Below, in pieces: positions 35,001 to 45,705 of a DNA stretch of 64,000 nucleotides. Position numbers and translations under genes: made by a program. The notes below the pieces were generated by a model. That model saw only the letters and a list, made by a program, of their open reading frames with translations, had not been told where the DNA came from and ran no database searches. This DNA comes from Salvia splendens (Eukaryota; Streptophyta; Magnoliopsida; Lamiales; Lamiaceae), in the NCBI RefSeq assembly GCF_004379255.2, contig NC_056032.1, positions 33,899,024 through 33,963,023 of the forward strand, in the 5' to 3' direction. Each line of letters opens with the position of its first letter. Position 1 is the first letter of the stretch.

Positions 35001-36660
35001 GACGTTCAGTGCCACGTCCAATAATCTTCCCCGTCCGGATATCCTGTAACATACAGAAGTTCGGGTGCATCAGTAGGGAACAATTTAAATCCCTCGTCAC
35101 ATGGCTTATAGACATCAATTTTTGAGATAATTTTGGGACATAGAGGCAATTTGGGATGTGAACATTAGGAAAAATTTCTATAGTTCCCGCTCCTTCCACT
35201 GGTGTTACCCCTCCATTGGCAGTTTTAATATGTGATTTTGGTGTCTTATGAATCTCCAAGAAATCATTCCTATCGTATGTCATAGTGTCGGTTGCCCCAC
35301 AATCGAAAATCCACCCCGTCTCATCAATTATATCCCCATCCCGGGCTTCCAAAGCATATGACAATCTTTCTAGGGGTGCAAAGGGGTTTTTACTAATGAT
35401 GGGGTCATCTCTGTAATTACTAGAAACTTGGGGCAGTTTTTTGGCAAAAACAAAAATTGGGGACTTAATAGCAACTTTCGATTTAACAGGGTTAGGATTT
35501 GCAAACCCTAACCCTTTACCTCCATTTTCTCCTCCGCCGTCCAATCTGAGTGACGCTATCTTCGCCTCTGCTGTTCTCGCCCCACCGCCGCCGTTCTCGC
35601 CTCGTCCGCCACCGCCGGTTGGGAGACCGCCGGTGTCCGTCCTCTTCTCCTGAACGACCGATGTCTCTTGGTTCCCCTCTGTCAAGCTTCGGCTTCCATG
35701 GTTGGTTCCAATTGCGATTTTTGCTTTTCCTGTTTTCTCCTCCTCCCACCATTCTGGGTATCCCACCAATTGGAAGCATGTTTCCTTTGTGTGCTTGTGC
35801 ATTCCACAATGGGAGCACCAAAGTTTGGATTTATCGGGTCTGTTGTTTCCCCGGCGATTGGAGACGTTGCGATGCGGTGGTGGTTGCCCTCTGTTCTGGG
35901 GTTGCGACGGACGGTACTCGCGAGCCCCGAAACCGTATCCGACCCCCGATGATGTCTCACTTCCGACGGTGATGGTGGTTGAATCGGACGCCGGCGACAT
36001 GATCTTGAGTCGAGCCGCCTCCCGTTTCACCCACCCATACGCCACGTCGGCTGAGGGGTAGGGATCCTCCTTGAGGATCTCGCGTCGGATCCAGTCGTAT
36101 TTCTCGTTCAATCCGGTAAGAAATTTGAATAGCCTTAATTCGGCCTTGATATCTCGGTATTGTGCAATTCCTTTATCGCAGCAATCAATTGTCTTGTGTG
36201 GGCATCGATCGATGTCGATCCATAGCCAATGGAGCCTGCTCCAGTAAGCTTCTAGTGTCGATTCCCCCTGTATAATCCTGCTCGCCTTGTCTCGCAGGTC
36301 GTATATGAGATACGAATCTGCCGAACTTGCAAAAGTCACGGCAAGTGTATCCCATAACGCCTTCGCCGTTTGGTGATGTGCGAAGTCGGCGATGATGTTG
36401 GTTTCCATATTGTCGATAATCCAGGAGAAGACAATTAAGTCGATCTCCTCCCAATCTGTATATCCTTTCTCCCCCGGTCGTGGTGGAGGTGGGATTCCGG
36501 ATATATGGCGGTAGACTCCTCGGCCGCCTATGGACACTTTCATTAAACGTGCCCACAAAGAGTAGTTTGAGCCATTCAGTTTGAAGGCTACGGTAACACT
36601 CTTGCTTGATCTGATTTTTTCAGCAACGGGTTCGGTAATTTCAGGTTTGTCTTCTGCCAT
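32062..36660 (-). CDS. Copia Gag-Pol polyprotein, uninterrupted, integrase Glu replaced
   Basis: A single frame of 1,532 codons starts MAEDKPEITE. In order: a Gag (UBN2/DUF4219-type) region starting around LNGSNYSLWARLM (28-40), a zinc knuckle CSHCGMHKHTKETC (282-295), a protease core DCGATD (453-458), a GAG-pre-integrase motif HRRMGH (584-589), integrase, reverse transcriptase with YVDD (1217-1220), and RNase H (GYTDADW and SSAEAEF near the C-terminus). Integrase acidic residues Asp640 (HSD) and Asp703 (RSDNG) are present. Position 739, where the D-35-E catalytic Glu should be (GVAERKN in the family), is Lys (GVAKRKN). The protein is full-length but probably cannot integrate by itself. The young age comes from the LTRs. 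Confidence 0.93.
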   Translation of the reverse strand: MAEDKPEITEPVAEKIRSSKSVTVAFKLNGSNYSLWARLMKVSIGGRGVYRHISGIPPPPRPGEKGYTDWEEIDLIVFSWIIDNMETNIIADFAHHQTAKALWDTLAVTFASSADSYLIYDLRDKASRIIQGESTLEAYWSRLHWLWIDIDRCPHKTIDCCDKGIAQYRDIKAELRLFKFLTGLNEKYDWIRREILKEDPYPSADVAYGWVKREAARLKIMSPASDSTTITVGSETSSGVGYGFGAREYRPSQPQNRGQPPPHRNVSNRRGNNRPDKSKLWCSHCGMHKHTKETCFQLVGYPEWWEEEKTGKAKIAIGTNHGSRSLTEGNQETSVVQEKRTDTGGLPTGGGGRGENGGGGARTAEAKIASLRLDGGGENGGKGLGFANPNPVKSKVAIKSPIFVFAKKLPQVSSNYRDDPIISKNPFAPLERLSYALEARDGDIIDETGWIFDCGATDTMTYDRNDFLEIHKTPKSHIKTANGGVTPVEGAGTIEIFPNVHIPNCLYVPKLSQKLMSISHVTRDLNCSLLMHPNFCMLQDIRTGKIIGRGTERRGLYFVDEIARRDGGAMLAHGSTNQDTWLWHRRMGHTSPGYLKSLFPKLFVPKNFSCEACVLAKSHRNSFKPNDTRVETIFSLVHSDVWGPAPIGTSSGFKYFVIFVDDCSRTTWVYFMKHKSEVYDKFVLFYKMVQTQFQTSVKILRSDNGEEFLNSSMTKFFEENGLVHQTSCAHTPEQNGVAKRKNRIILEMTRALLFDSKVPPTFWPEAVATSIYLLNRLPTKILNRKTPLDHLSTLTKIPSALSLPPKIFGCSVYVHVPKHERSKFSPCAIKCVFMGYGINQKGYRCYDPKTKRIITTMNCNFLETEFLYHLGTQGESVRQGETRENDSLRWYVPSNFDSDPTGQAGTVPEPISPAETIPTTLPPRSSDPTVTESEVISSPNHESSDTIPNSPGTEVEEEEEDTAIDQDTGQYVLPPRSTRGIPPKKYSPEPRERRRRYSVANFAEANLSKMARAFHAALCEEEIPRTFEEALKIKHWKEAMLVQMSALKRNGTWEMSPLPEGKHTVGCRWVFTIKRRPDGSIERYKARLVAKGYTQTQGVDYSETFSPVAKMNTVRVLLSVAANKDWPLHQYDVTNAFLHGELKDPIYMEAPPGFTEEFGQGKVCKLRKTLYGLKQSPRAWFGRFTEVMKRYGYRQSNSDHTLFIKRRGEKITCLIIYVDDMIITGDDAEEINDLKGHLAAEFEMKNLGDLKYFLGIEVLRSGKGIFISQRKYVLDLLTEMGMLECKPADTPMVQNHGLQIIKGALSTDRGRYQRLVGRLIYLSHTRPDIAYAVGVLSQFMHSPQGEHWEAALRVVRYLKGTVGHGVLFRRNGHLDIHGYTDADWAGNPVDRRSTGGYFTFVGGNLVTWRSKKQKVVALSSAEAEFRGIKSGLTEILWLRRVMKELNLESQKTCKLLCDNKAAISISENPVQHDRTKHVEIDRHFIKENLEEKIVEIPYVKSEDQLADILTKAVPVKNFQGILSKLNFGNPVA

Positions 36661-36733
36661 CTTTTTGCTGGGTTCTTCTCGCCTTTTGGTCGAGGAAGGT
36701 GTTTTTCTGGGCTATGATGAAGATTTTCTGAGC

Positions 36734-36752
36734 CTAACCTGCTCGGATGCCA
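36734..36752 (-). other. Primer-binding site of the young copia
   Basis: TGGCATCCGAGCAGGTTAG follows the LTR end directly on the minus strand. It resembles the TGGTATCAGAGC initiator-Met site with changes, so the primer tRNA may differ. Confidence 0.6.
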
Positions 36753-36962
36753 TGTAGAAAAAGAGTATTGGGATAATTTCTAGTATATTATTCACAATGA
36801 ATTGTACACGGTTAATATAAGCCTAGGAAGAACTATACAAGGCAATTCATAAGTATGGTAAGGTGTATAATATCTTCCTAACTTTGTGTGATTGGTATCC
36901 GTTGATTGATTCCGTGTAATCCTCTCCTTGATTGTGCAGGATATTCCGAAGATCTTCCAACA
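36753..36962 (-). repeat. 5' LTR of the young copia
   Basis: The 210-bp LTR is identical by eye to its partner and is bordered by the primer-binding site on the left and the GTACA duplication on the right. Confidence 0.93.
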
Positions 36963-37292
36963 GTACAATGGCCATGGCTATGAGAATATGCATCTGGTGG
37001 GCGGGTAGGATGATTGGCTTCAATCGCGCCAAAAGCACTGATTATCAGGGCTCCATTTACGATGCTGCACATCCCGGAGGTGATTTGAACAAAACTGTGT
37101 GATATTCGATAGTACTATATTTCTTGATCTTGGTTTGGTTTCTTGTAGGAATTGAGTGAAACTCCAACTATTGTGGTTAGTGGTCATCATGGAAAGGTCC
37201 ATATTGTAGAGTTGCGGTTAATTATTGATCAAGGAGGTGGTATGGTGAGTAACCCAGTGGCTCCCATCAAAGACCCTCGTGCTCGACACTGA

Positions 37293-37797
37293 ACAACTGG
37301 TGAAATAATCTCTCTATTTTCGATTAGCTTCATCAGAAAACACTGAGAATGTCATGCTGTTTTTGTGGATTGGCCAGTTTCTTGGATGGGATTAGGGTTT
37401 AAGGTTGCTTATAAGCTTCAAATTATCTTATTAGTTTTATTGTTTGTTCTGAAGAGCTTGTTATAGTCTCATTTATACACTCATCTATATTAATGTGGCA
37501 GCCAGAATCCATAATTTCAATAGGTTAATCATTTGTTGACGAAGCTTAACCCAGTTGAAAAGATATAATGTGTGCTAGATGTCGTAAGGAGCAAATGTCC
37601 AGCATTTCATCCTAAGCCTTAAAACAAATTCTTTCACAAGTCCAGAACTATGTTAACTCCTATTTTCCCTCTCTAAATAATGGCGAAAACAAATGTACAA
37701 ACATTGAGAAATGGAACAAATAGCTTTGTTATCTAGTCATTTGTAATGTGACACTTGAGTAACTAAAGGAAAATCGACAGTAAAAAAGTTAAAAAGC
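37293..37797. other. Convergent intergenic spacer
   Basis: This spacer lies between the dead phosphatase (plus) and ERdj2 (minus), so it holds the ends of both transcripts. It is AT-rich with no coding pattern; the part nearest 37797 is presumably ERdj2 3' UTR. Confidence 0.5.
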
Positions 37798-40700
37798 TCA
37801 ATTTTCATCACTTTCTGAACCACCATCAGAACTCGAACCCTTTGCATCATCATCTACCGAGCCATCTGCCACAGCTCCTTGAGCATCTTTACCCCTGACA
37901 TCCTCGTCATCTTCGCTGTATTCACTCTCATAATCATCATCATATTCATCGTTGCCTTCCTCGTCTTCATCTTCAGCTCCATCCTCTAACGATGGCACTT
38001 CATCTGTAGAGACAATGTTCCTCGTGCCAGCACGAGTTCGTTTCAACACCTTGAGCTTCACATTGGACTTTGCATCACAACCTATCCATGCATCACACAA
38101 GCAGTACGAGGTCAGGTTGTAATTTCCCTCGGAAGGGGCCTGGAACTTGCCCATCACCAGCCTTGAACCTGATTTCACTCTATTAATTGCTTCTTTGACA
38201 GCTATCTTAATCTCCTTTGCACTTGCACCAGACCCCTCCTTTAACTCTTGAATTGCTTTAGACGCAGCAATTATTGCAGTGGCCTCATCCATGAAATTAA
38301 CCTTTTGCGACATCCAGACATCGTTTGAAGATGTGTCTGCAAGCAGCAACCAAAAATTCTCCTCTTTTTCATAGGGGAAGTAGGGAGCATGTGGTAAGGC
38401 ACGGATCGAGTCATTCCATCGCCGAAGAGTAATCCAAGCTTGCATGGTCACAATGTCACCCTCTTGTATTCCCTCCTCACCTTCTGTCTCACATGTTAAA
38501 TCAATTAAAATGGAAGGCATCATCTCAAGAACGATCTCCACATCTTGGGCTTCAGCATCAGAAAAGCCAGCAAACTGAGTCAACAGCTCTGCACGCTCTT
38601 GTTGTTTCATTTCACGAAAATCTTGGAATGATCGAACTTTCTAAACAGAGACAAGGACTCAGGAAGTCAATACCCATAACAGACAATAAAGTGAGAGATT
38701 TTCCAACACTGCCAATAAAAATGATTTATGGGGGCAAGAGAGATTTGGTGAAATAACAGGAAAATAATGCCTGAAATAATGAAGCTACAGTACTTTCCAC
38801 AAATAGGTTATGGCCACAGAAACAAGGTTACAGCAACTTCAAATATGTAGTTGCAAAACCAACATGCACACTTGAGTACTTTGACATAGGGGCACACATG
38901 CACACAAAAGAAGAGGAATAAGACAGACAGACACACACACACACACACACACAGAGAGAGACCTTTCTGGCAATCTTTTTGACCACTGATTCAGTAAAAT
39001 GTGGCAGCTGGAGAAATGGACCATAACCTTCACTTGAACCCCCAGTTGCTTTTCTAGCACTCAGGGGGACAGCCTGCATAATGAACAGGAGCACTTACAC
39101 TTTAGTCATAGATCTTTCAAGGAAACAAGAAAATAATTAACGAAAAATAAAAGGATCCAAGGTGGTTCAGAAATACTGAAGAGACAAAAGGCAGCTCTTT
39201 GTTTCTCCAGAAAGGTTGAACATAGTTAATTAACTTATTGTCTCTATGGAATTCTACTATACATGATTAGGTTGTTGATCAAAAGCACTTTCCAGTCAAA
39301 GGTTTCCCTTGTTTATGAAATTGTAGAGTTTTATATCGTGATACAAGCCTAAAGAATCTTAACAGAAAGAATTCCAGTTTCTTTCTGATCGATGTGGCTT
39401 CGTTTAATATCTACAAGGACAACTAGAATTTATTTATTCTTAAAATGAGAAGCAACAGCGAAATAATATTTGTAAAGACAGCCTATTTATTGTCTGATAA
39501 AAAGAAGATATATCTTTAATTGGCATGAGCTAACAGGAAGGAAATAACCAGAGATATGAATACAAGGTTATTGATGGTCAAAGAAGCAACAGACAATAAT
39601 CAATTATGATACAGAAATCAAGTCAAAGAGAAAACATGTACTGATTTTAAGAAGTAGAGCAGTAAGTTCACATTATACTACTTTGGAACTCTGGATGTAC
39701 CTGGATCATACTCTGGGATAGCTCAACCACTCCAATAGCAGGTCTCAGCCATCCATGTCCTTGTTGGGTACGTGGTATGATTGCCATCTGCATAGGAATA
39801 TAATTTCTATATAATCAACTATACCCATAGAAAGGTGTATAATATGACTACAAAGTTGCCCCATAATAACCAAGGAAGTTGACAAGCATCAGCGCGACAC
39901 CATACAGGGACGTAAGGGCACTTATTCCATATAATTCTCTAGATAAAGGTGGAACAATGATTTGTATCGAGAAATTGCTTCAAGCAATGATATGCTAATT
40001 TTATAATAATAAAGAAAAAAGGGTGGAAATCTCCTCTATTTCCAATCACATATGTTACTTAAACAAAGTAGCAAAATGATACTATAAAAATTGTGGTTAT
40101 CTTTCAGGAATCCATCTGGATAGTTCTCCCTAAAAAGTAGTACTGTAAAATCACAAATCATTTATAGTGTATTCCTCTCATGAAATACACATAAATGAAC
40201 AAAAAGAAAAGGGCTACACAAAAGCTGAAACACTGAATATGATATGCTGCTAATACCTTAATAAGTTCTTCTAGAAGACGAGGTGCAAGGGCAAGCATTT
40301 TCTTAAAATCTTGCTGCAAATACGGAGATAATTCTGCGGTTTCACGAGTCAGGTGTGCTTGAATTAATAACTCAGCCTGTGAACATAAAAACATACACTT
40401 TTAGAAGGGAAACATATATATATCAATGCATTTGACTTCCAAAACTCAACAGAATTAATTACCTTCACTAAAGCCGGATGCTGTTTCCAAAATTTAGCTT
40501 GTTCTTGTCGGATATTTCTAAGGTCCAGATTTAGCTCACTCCTGACCAACACAAATAACTTCTGCAGCGATTCTTCATCAGTTCGACGAACGGGGATCTC
40601 CATGTATTCGGCAGCTCTAATGAAAACTTCCATCACCTTGCTGTACAAATAAAAGATTAGATACACATACACACTAATTTGAAACCAAATCATTACAAAA

Positions 40701-42222
40701 ATTTAAATAGCAAAATGTGCTATCTCCTACATTGTATTACATGCTTATCACTCCAAAGAGTCCAAACTAGCAAAAATCAATTCAAAAGTCCTTATCACTC
40801 CAAATAATGGTACACTTTTAAGTTCATATGTCATATAGATTCAACCAAGTTATAAGAAACCATGTCATGACAATGATTTAAGCATGTTGGGTCAAAGGTA
40901 GAGTACCGATTACATCAAATGATTCTATACCTTGGAGCTAATGAAGGCTTCATAAAATGGTAATAAGCATACATTGTGTGATGCATGACATAATTCCCTG
41001 TATATTTTGATGACCTTGACAAGTATATGACCGCGATTGTCAGGGGCAGAATGATACAAACTCCAACAATTCCAAGTAGCAAAATTCCACCAGATGCTCC
41101 ATCAATGTTCAAAAGGAACTGGGGAAGAGCAATTCCCATTTGTATGCCCTACAGAGGGGAAAAACCACAGAGCTAATTTCTCATGCAAAACTGTCAGAAA
41201 AAATGATGATGACTAATATAAGGTCTCCTTATATACAATTACCTGTCTGCCATCAGGGTGCCCATACTTCTCAAAGTTCTCACGTGATATAGGATCAGTT
41301 AGAGCCTGATAAGCCTTGGATATATAATCGATAAAGTACTTGTTAGCCTCTGCAGAAGAAGGTTTAAAATCCAGTAAGCAACTGGAACAAGAACACTGCC
41401 ACTTTCAATCTCGGTTATATTATTAAACAGTATTAGTAAATTGCAGTCATTAAACACCTTCAACCTGGGTCTGTATTTTTATCAGGATGGTATAAAATGG
41501 AAAGTTTCCTATAGGCCTTCTTTATTTCTGGTTCTGACACTCCTGGTTCTAATCCAAGTATGCTGAATGGCTCAAATATTTGGATCTGCGAAAGGAATTA
41601 TAACAGTATATTCTGAGCAGATAAATCAAAGGAAATTAACGGGAAAACAAGCTGGATTGTATTCCAATACATGGTTAAACCACTTCTTGATGCATATTTG
41701 AGAAGTATGCTCAACATCCCTAACAGATCTTCCAGTTCAGACTCAGATATGTATTAATAGTTACTACTCCACTACTTTGATCTTTGAGGGGGGGGGGGGG
41801 TGTAAGAAACAGAAAGTACCTCAGTGTTAACATGTTTGATGTAGAAACTCAAAAGCACAACCACCACCCAGAGCAACAAAACCGTCAGGTTGCTATAAGT
41901 CGAAAATTTTGATATCTGACATGTGACAGACACCGGATGGATTAAAGGATACCACAGAAGAAAACACGGATCAGCTAACACTAGTAATGTCAACTTGAGC
42001 ATTGGGAGGAGGTTCGCAGTCAGGTTAGATGCTTACACGTCTAAATATGGATTTCCGATACTTCCCAGAGCGGAAGCAAGCTGAACAACGGCAATTAATA
42101 TTCTGGCTCTTTTTTCTGAATGTGAGGTATAAATTGACAAACGTATAAGGCACTAGAGGCAGTGCAATCATCGTCAACACAAAAATTGGGAACAGCGCAC
42201 TATTCTCTTCAGCCGCAGCCAT
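37798..42222 (-). CDS. ERDJ2: ERdj2 / SEC63 translocon J-protein
   Basis: Sec63-type ER membrane protein; its J domain recruits BiP to the Sec translocon during protein import. Ten exons (transcript order): 42222-42037, 41915-41820, 41585-41465, 41349-41243, 41148-40931, 40640-40463, 40376-40257, 39787-39701, 39073-38963, 38640-37798. They join in phase to 688 codons, about the length of plant ERdj2 proteins. Start [12 protein letters not shown] leads into a first membrane segment (about 9-33). A second lies at 72-88 ([15 protein letters not shown]). The J domain (about 98-170) has HPD at 127-129. A third membrane segment at 190-213 precedes the Sec63 (Brl) domain. The tail is strongly acidic, as in Sec63. 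All splice sites are GT-AG. Which ERdj2 paralogue this is cannot be told from the window. Confidence 0.95.
38933..38960. repeat. (AC)n/(AG)n microsatellite in an ERdj2 intron
   Basis: A dinucleotide run of AC followed by AG lies just inside the intron after exon 9. On the minus strand it is the start of the intron, right beside the splice donor gtctct. Confidence 0.85.
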
Positions 42223-42871
42223 ACTTAACTTCTAGCTTCTCGCACTCCAATTCTTCAATCCAATAAAAACTCCACTCAACTTTTGTTTTCCATAAACCAA
42301 TATCAAGTAAAAAGGAATTCAAATGGCTAAGCATATGCATTACTGGTTAAACCTAAATTCTTAAATTTCACAATACCTAATTCCTAGTTTTCCAACCGTT
42401 ATTCATACAACAGCTCGTAAATTGATTAATCAACATTATTTTGCAAATCAGAAAGTCCAATTTTGTAAATATGGATGCACGTAGCGGTCAGCAGAATCAA
42501 AACAATATGTCGAAGAAAGTATAAATCGGGATTAGCAGATCAAATACAGCAGATGAAAAACTCGAAAACAATCAAATGATGTAGTAAAAACCTGGCCGAA
42601 AACTGCGGGAATTGAAGCCAAGAGCAGGTGAGCGGAGCTTTCGGAAAACGAATCCTAAGCTGTTGAAGCAGAAGTCGAGCTGTAGAATCAGCCCTAGGAT
42701 TTTGAAGATGATGAAACTGATGTAGAGATGCTGTGTTTACGGGGATTTGCGGTACGCGTTGTTTCAACGAAGGGGAAGAGGTTTGGACTCGAAGCAAGCA
42801 CGTGGCCCATCTTTCAGTTCTGATGCTCGTCCGGCCCGTTAATAGCATAACGTATCAGGTAATTTTAATAA
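42223..42871 (-). promoter_or_regulatory. ERdj2 5' UTR and promoter
   Basis: A UTR-like exon probably covers 42592 to about 42830, ending in a possible donor (ggccag then gttttt on the minus strand). A 5'-UTR intron may then reach to near the start codon; its acceptor is not clear. A G-box CACGTG sits at 42799-42804, a site for plant bZIP factors including those of the ER-stress response; function is inference. A Mutator-like element begins 650 bp before the start codon. Confidence 0.4.
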
Positions 42872-43871
42872 GAGTGAAATACATATAAATATTACGTGAT
42901 CTTTCACTTTCACCCATAAAATCTGATTTTTATTTTATATCATTTTTGAAACCTATAAATCATATTTTTAGGTACTTAATACAATTTTCACCCCAAAATA
43001 TCTTTTAAACAAATTCATCTTTCCATTTGTGTCATAAAGAATATTTTAAGCATTGAAAAAACTAGTACCAAAAGTGATATTATAATATCTTCTATCATTC
43101 TCCTAACTCTTTATACTATTATTATTATTATTAATCAATATTAATATTACTATTTTGATGTTATAAATTAATAATTATTTTATTTTTTAATATCATTTAA
43201 ATATACTTAATCATAATTATAGTTATAATTATATTTAATTATTATAATAATATTATTTTTATAATAGTAAAATTATTAGTAATTAATAAATAATAATTAT
43301 TATTTTATATTAAATTAATAACTAATCAATATAGTCTTAATCAAAATTTAAAATTGTGAATTGTATTCATAGTGATAAAGAGTTGAATATTTTTAGTTAG
43401 GTGTTTCAACCCTAAAATGAGTATAAATAATTTAATTAAAAATATTCAATTGATTTAATTACTTTAAATAATTAATTTAATTAGGTATTGTATTATTGAT
43501 TTATATTATGAATGCAATTAGATGTATGTATAAAAAACTAAAAAGAAAGAAGAAAAAGAAGTGAAAAGAAAATAGAGGAAACATAAACTGAGGACAAAAA
43601 AGAAAGAAGAAATGAAGATTAAATACTAAAAAGAAAAAAAGAAAGAAGAATAAACTAAAAAAGAAAAAAAGAAATAAGAAAGAAAGAAAAAAAATCACAT
43701 ATTTAGTTCTATTTAATTGAAATTTTAAAAAACATCCTCCATAACAAAAAAATCACATATTTGGTACCTAGGATTATTTTTGTCATAGGGTACCGAAAAC
43801 GATATAAAATAAAGATCAGGTATTATCTATGTGCGAAAGTGAAATATCAGGTACCATTTATGTAATTCACT
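42872..43871. mobile_element. Mutator-like non-autonomous element
   Basis: The element is 1,000 bp, flanked by a perfect 9-bp duplication TTTTAATAA (42863-42871 and 43872-43880), the hallmark of Mutator-like elements. The ends read inward as GAGTGAAATACAT and GAGTGAATTACAT, and the imperfect inverted repeat continues for about 100 bp (TTTCACTTTC, then TTTATTTTATATC in both arms). The inside is very AT-rich with a purine-rich stretch at 43540-43700 and has no gene. Confidence 0.85.
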
Positions 43872-43880
43872 CTTTTAATA

Positions 43881-44180
43881 ATGGGTGTGTATAATTTAGT
43901 GATCAATTCCTAATTTCAATATTAGGGGTGTACAATTTACTAGTAGTAGATTTTTTTTTTGTAGGCGTTAAATTGCATTTACGTATGAGCTGGTTTCGAT
44001 ATTGATTGTGTAGAACTTAGTATTCATTGCTAATTTCGATATTGGGTGTACTAATGAATTCCTTTTTTTCTATAGGTAAAAATAGATAGAAATACAAGAG
44101 TCGATTCGATTTTAATCGAACTATTTTTTTTTTACTTTTTTTTTTTGGTAAAAAAAGAAGTGGGCAGAGTCCGATTAATG
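43881..44180. other. AT-rich spacer with short repeated motifs
   Basis: A motif like tttcgatattgggtgtac recurs about three times between 43880 and 44060. I see nothing else. Confidence 0.4.
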
Positions 44181-44214
44181 GATATAAGAAACACCTAATC
44201 TATCATGCATCAAT

Positions 44215-44585
44215 CAAATACTAAGACCTAAGGGAGGGGACTTTAAAACATATATATCTTTATAAAAGTTGTATCCGTAATGTAGAAAGTGAGCAGCGAA
44301 ATTTCCTTCTATGTGCACGTGACAGAGCACCACTAACTCAAACTCGTGTAACAATCTCTGCACTCTCCGTACTATAGATCTGCAATTGATGGTCACTTCA
44401 AAGTTTCCCACAATTATGGACACACCAATGAAACTATCACTCTTTACCTCCAGCTTTCAAATACTCATATTCTTTGCCAACTGTAGCCCATGGAACTAGC
44501 ACCAAATTTCGGCTGTCAAAATAGAACACACTCCAATATTAGCAACAAAACCATACCTCCAAGTTCCTGTAGTATCACAGATGAG
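44215..44585 (-). pseudogene. RNase H-like (RVT_3) remnant, probably of a LINE
   Basis: On the minus strand, words in one or two frames match the plant RNase H domain found in non-LTR retroelements: GTWRYGF, CSILTAEIW, KLEVKSDS, IVRRVQRLL, LCHVHIEGNFAAHF and a final SPPLGL. There are stops between them. The right end is cut by the next LTR element. Confidence 0.6.
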
Positions 44586-45499
44586 ACCACCACCAAAAAT
44601 TATGATTTCATTGATTGATTGAAGAAGAAAATAACAATGTCCTATTTATAATACTCATACGAATAACCTAACTTGGTGAACAAGATAATAAAGATCCTAA
44701 GAGATATATGAGAAAGATACGTTAAATCAATAATATATGAAATAATAGAGATATGGGATCTTCTATAGATATATCTCTATCAACTCCTCCACGGTTAAAA
44801 TTCATCTTGTCCTCAAGGTGGGAACCAATGAACAATGAGGCATCCTGAAATCTGGCTATCAAGAAACACATCATAAAACTCCGTATGCTCATAACTCTTC
44901 ATTCTCTGACCACGACCCAATAAAATCACATCTCCGAATCCATATTTCGTGTGCTTGAGTTTCTCACTTAGACAACTCATCAACCCCTTAACCACTCCTA
45001 GAGTGGCAACATATGTGGGGAAACTAGTTACAGAATTGCATCAATAGCAAGAAGAAACTCATGTGGAGCAATTCCCATTTAAAGCCACTCCAAACCATTA
45101 TACTCCAAGTTAGCTCCAAAGGCAACAACATCATTAAACGAGTTGTAAAAATTGACACTCGCATAATCTTGACGACTATGGAAAAGGGGCCAAGATATAG
45201 GAGCTTGAAATTCTGGATTTTTCCGACTATGATCCAATTCATAAAGAAAGTTTGCAACAACATGCACATGCCCCTTGCTTCTGACCACCGCACAGAGTGG
45301 TCCAGTCACAATAGAAACCTCTCCACTCCAAAACATCAAGTCAACAACTTCATTGAGATGGCCATTTATGCAATACCGTCTGTCACCATAATCGTACAAT
45401 TTCATGTGATACCCAAAATAACCATGATTACACAAAATCGATTTGTAGCCTGAGATCGTTACCTTCACGACTTCTCTCGCTGAAATATGTGTGTAACCT

Positions 45500-45705
45500 A
45501 GTGAATGCAACAGATCATGAACCTTCTTGTTACCCTCGCCCCTCAAAATAGCTGCCTGGACTGCAGCACCACAGGCAACAGCCTCATCAGTGTTGATGCT
45601 CTTACAAAGCTCCTGTCCATCGGGGTCGAGGATCAACACCTTCTTCTCCCCAATGTTGCTTGCCTTCTTCTCAAGTCCGTAGGTAATGATGCCTATATGC
45701 TGGGA
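45500..45705 (-). pseudogene. Captured, rearranged Hsp70 fragment
   Basis: On the minus strand one frame reads [18 protein letters not shown], matching the ATPase domain of cytosolic/ER Hsp70 around GLDKK..GEK.VLIFD. It continues without a break into [37 protein letters not shown], which in Hsp70 lies roughly 150 residues further on. Two distant pieces have thus been fused. The frame stays open to about 45079 with sequence I do not recognise. It sits in the middle of the short LTR element. Confidence 0.75.

Larger units (their letters stand above)
31840..36962 (-). mobile_element. Young full-length Ty1/copia element
   Basis: The element is 5,123 bp with two 210-bp LTRs (31840-32049, 36753-36962) that I find identical base by base, and the duplication GTACA (31835-31839, 36963-36967). 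A primer-binding site (TGGCATCCGAGCAGG, minus strand, ending at 36752) and a purine tract (GAGGGGGAGT, at 32050) sit at the correct LTR borders. One long open frame fills the inside. Short LTRs and domain make-up fit the Ale/Retrofit-type lineage. Identical LTRs mean recent insertion. Confidence 0.95.
31502..37292 (+). pseudogene. RLPH2-like PPP-family phosphatase, disrupted
   Basis: The first 112 codons read [10 protein letters not shown] and carry the three PPP metallophosphatase signatures: GDIHG (14-18), GDYCDRG (43-49) and GNHD (76-79). Together with DFLISLP and FLGLLPG they resemble the plant Rhizobiales-like phosphatase RLPH2, a tyrosine phosphatase with a PPP fold. A copia element splits it at 31839/36963. 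Beyond the element the expected downstream sequence is found (WYNGHGYENMHL in one frame, WAGRM...GSIYDAA in another, up to about 37077), then after a gap [11 protein letters not shown] and a stop at 37290-37292. Besides the insertion there are frame losses at the (GA)n run and before WAGRM, and about 90 residues of the middle are missing. The gene cannot make a full enzyme. Confidence 0.85.

Noticed and set aside
43501..43698. Phe-rich minus-strand protein
   Set aside because: It is the translation of a purine-rich low-complexity tract inside the Mutator-like element.
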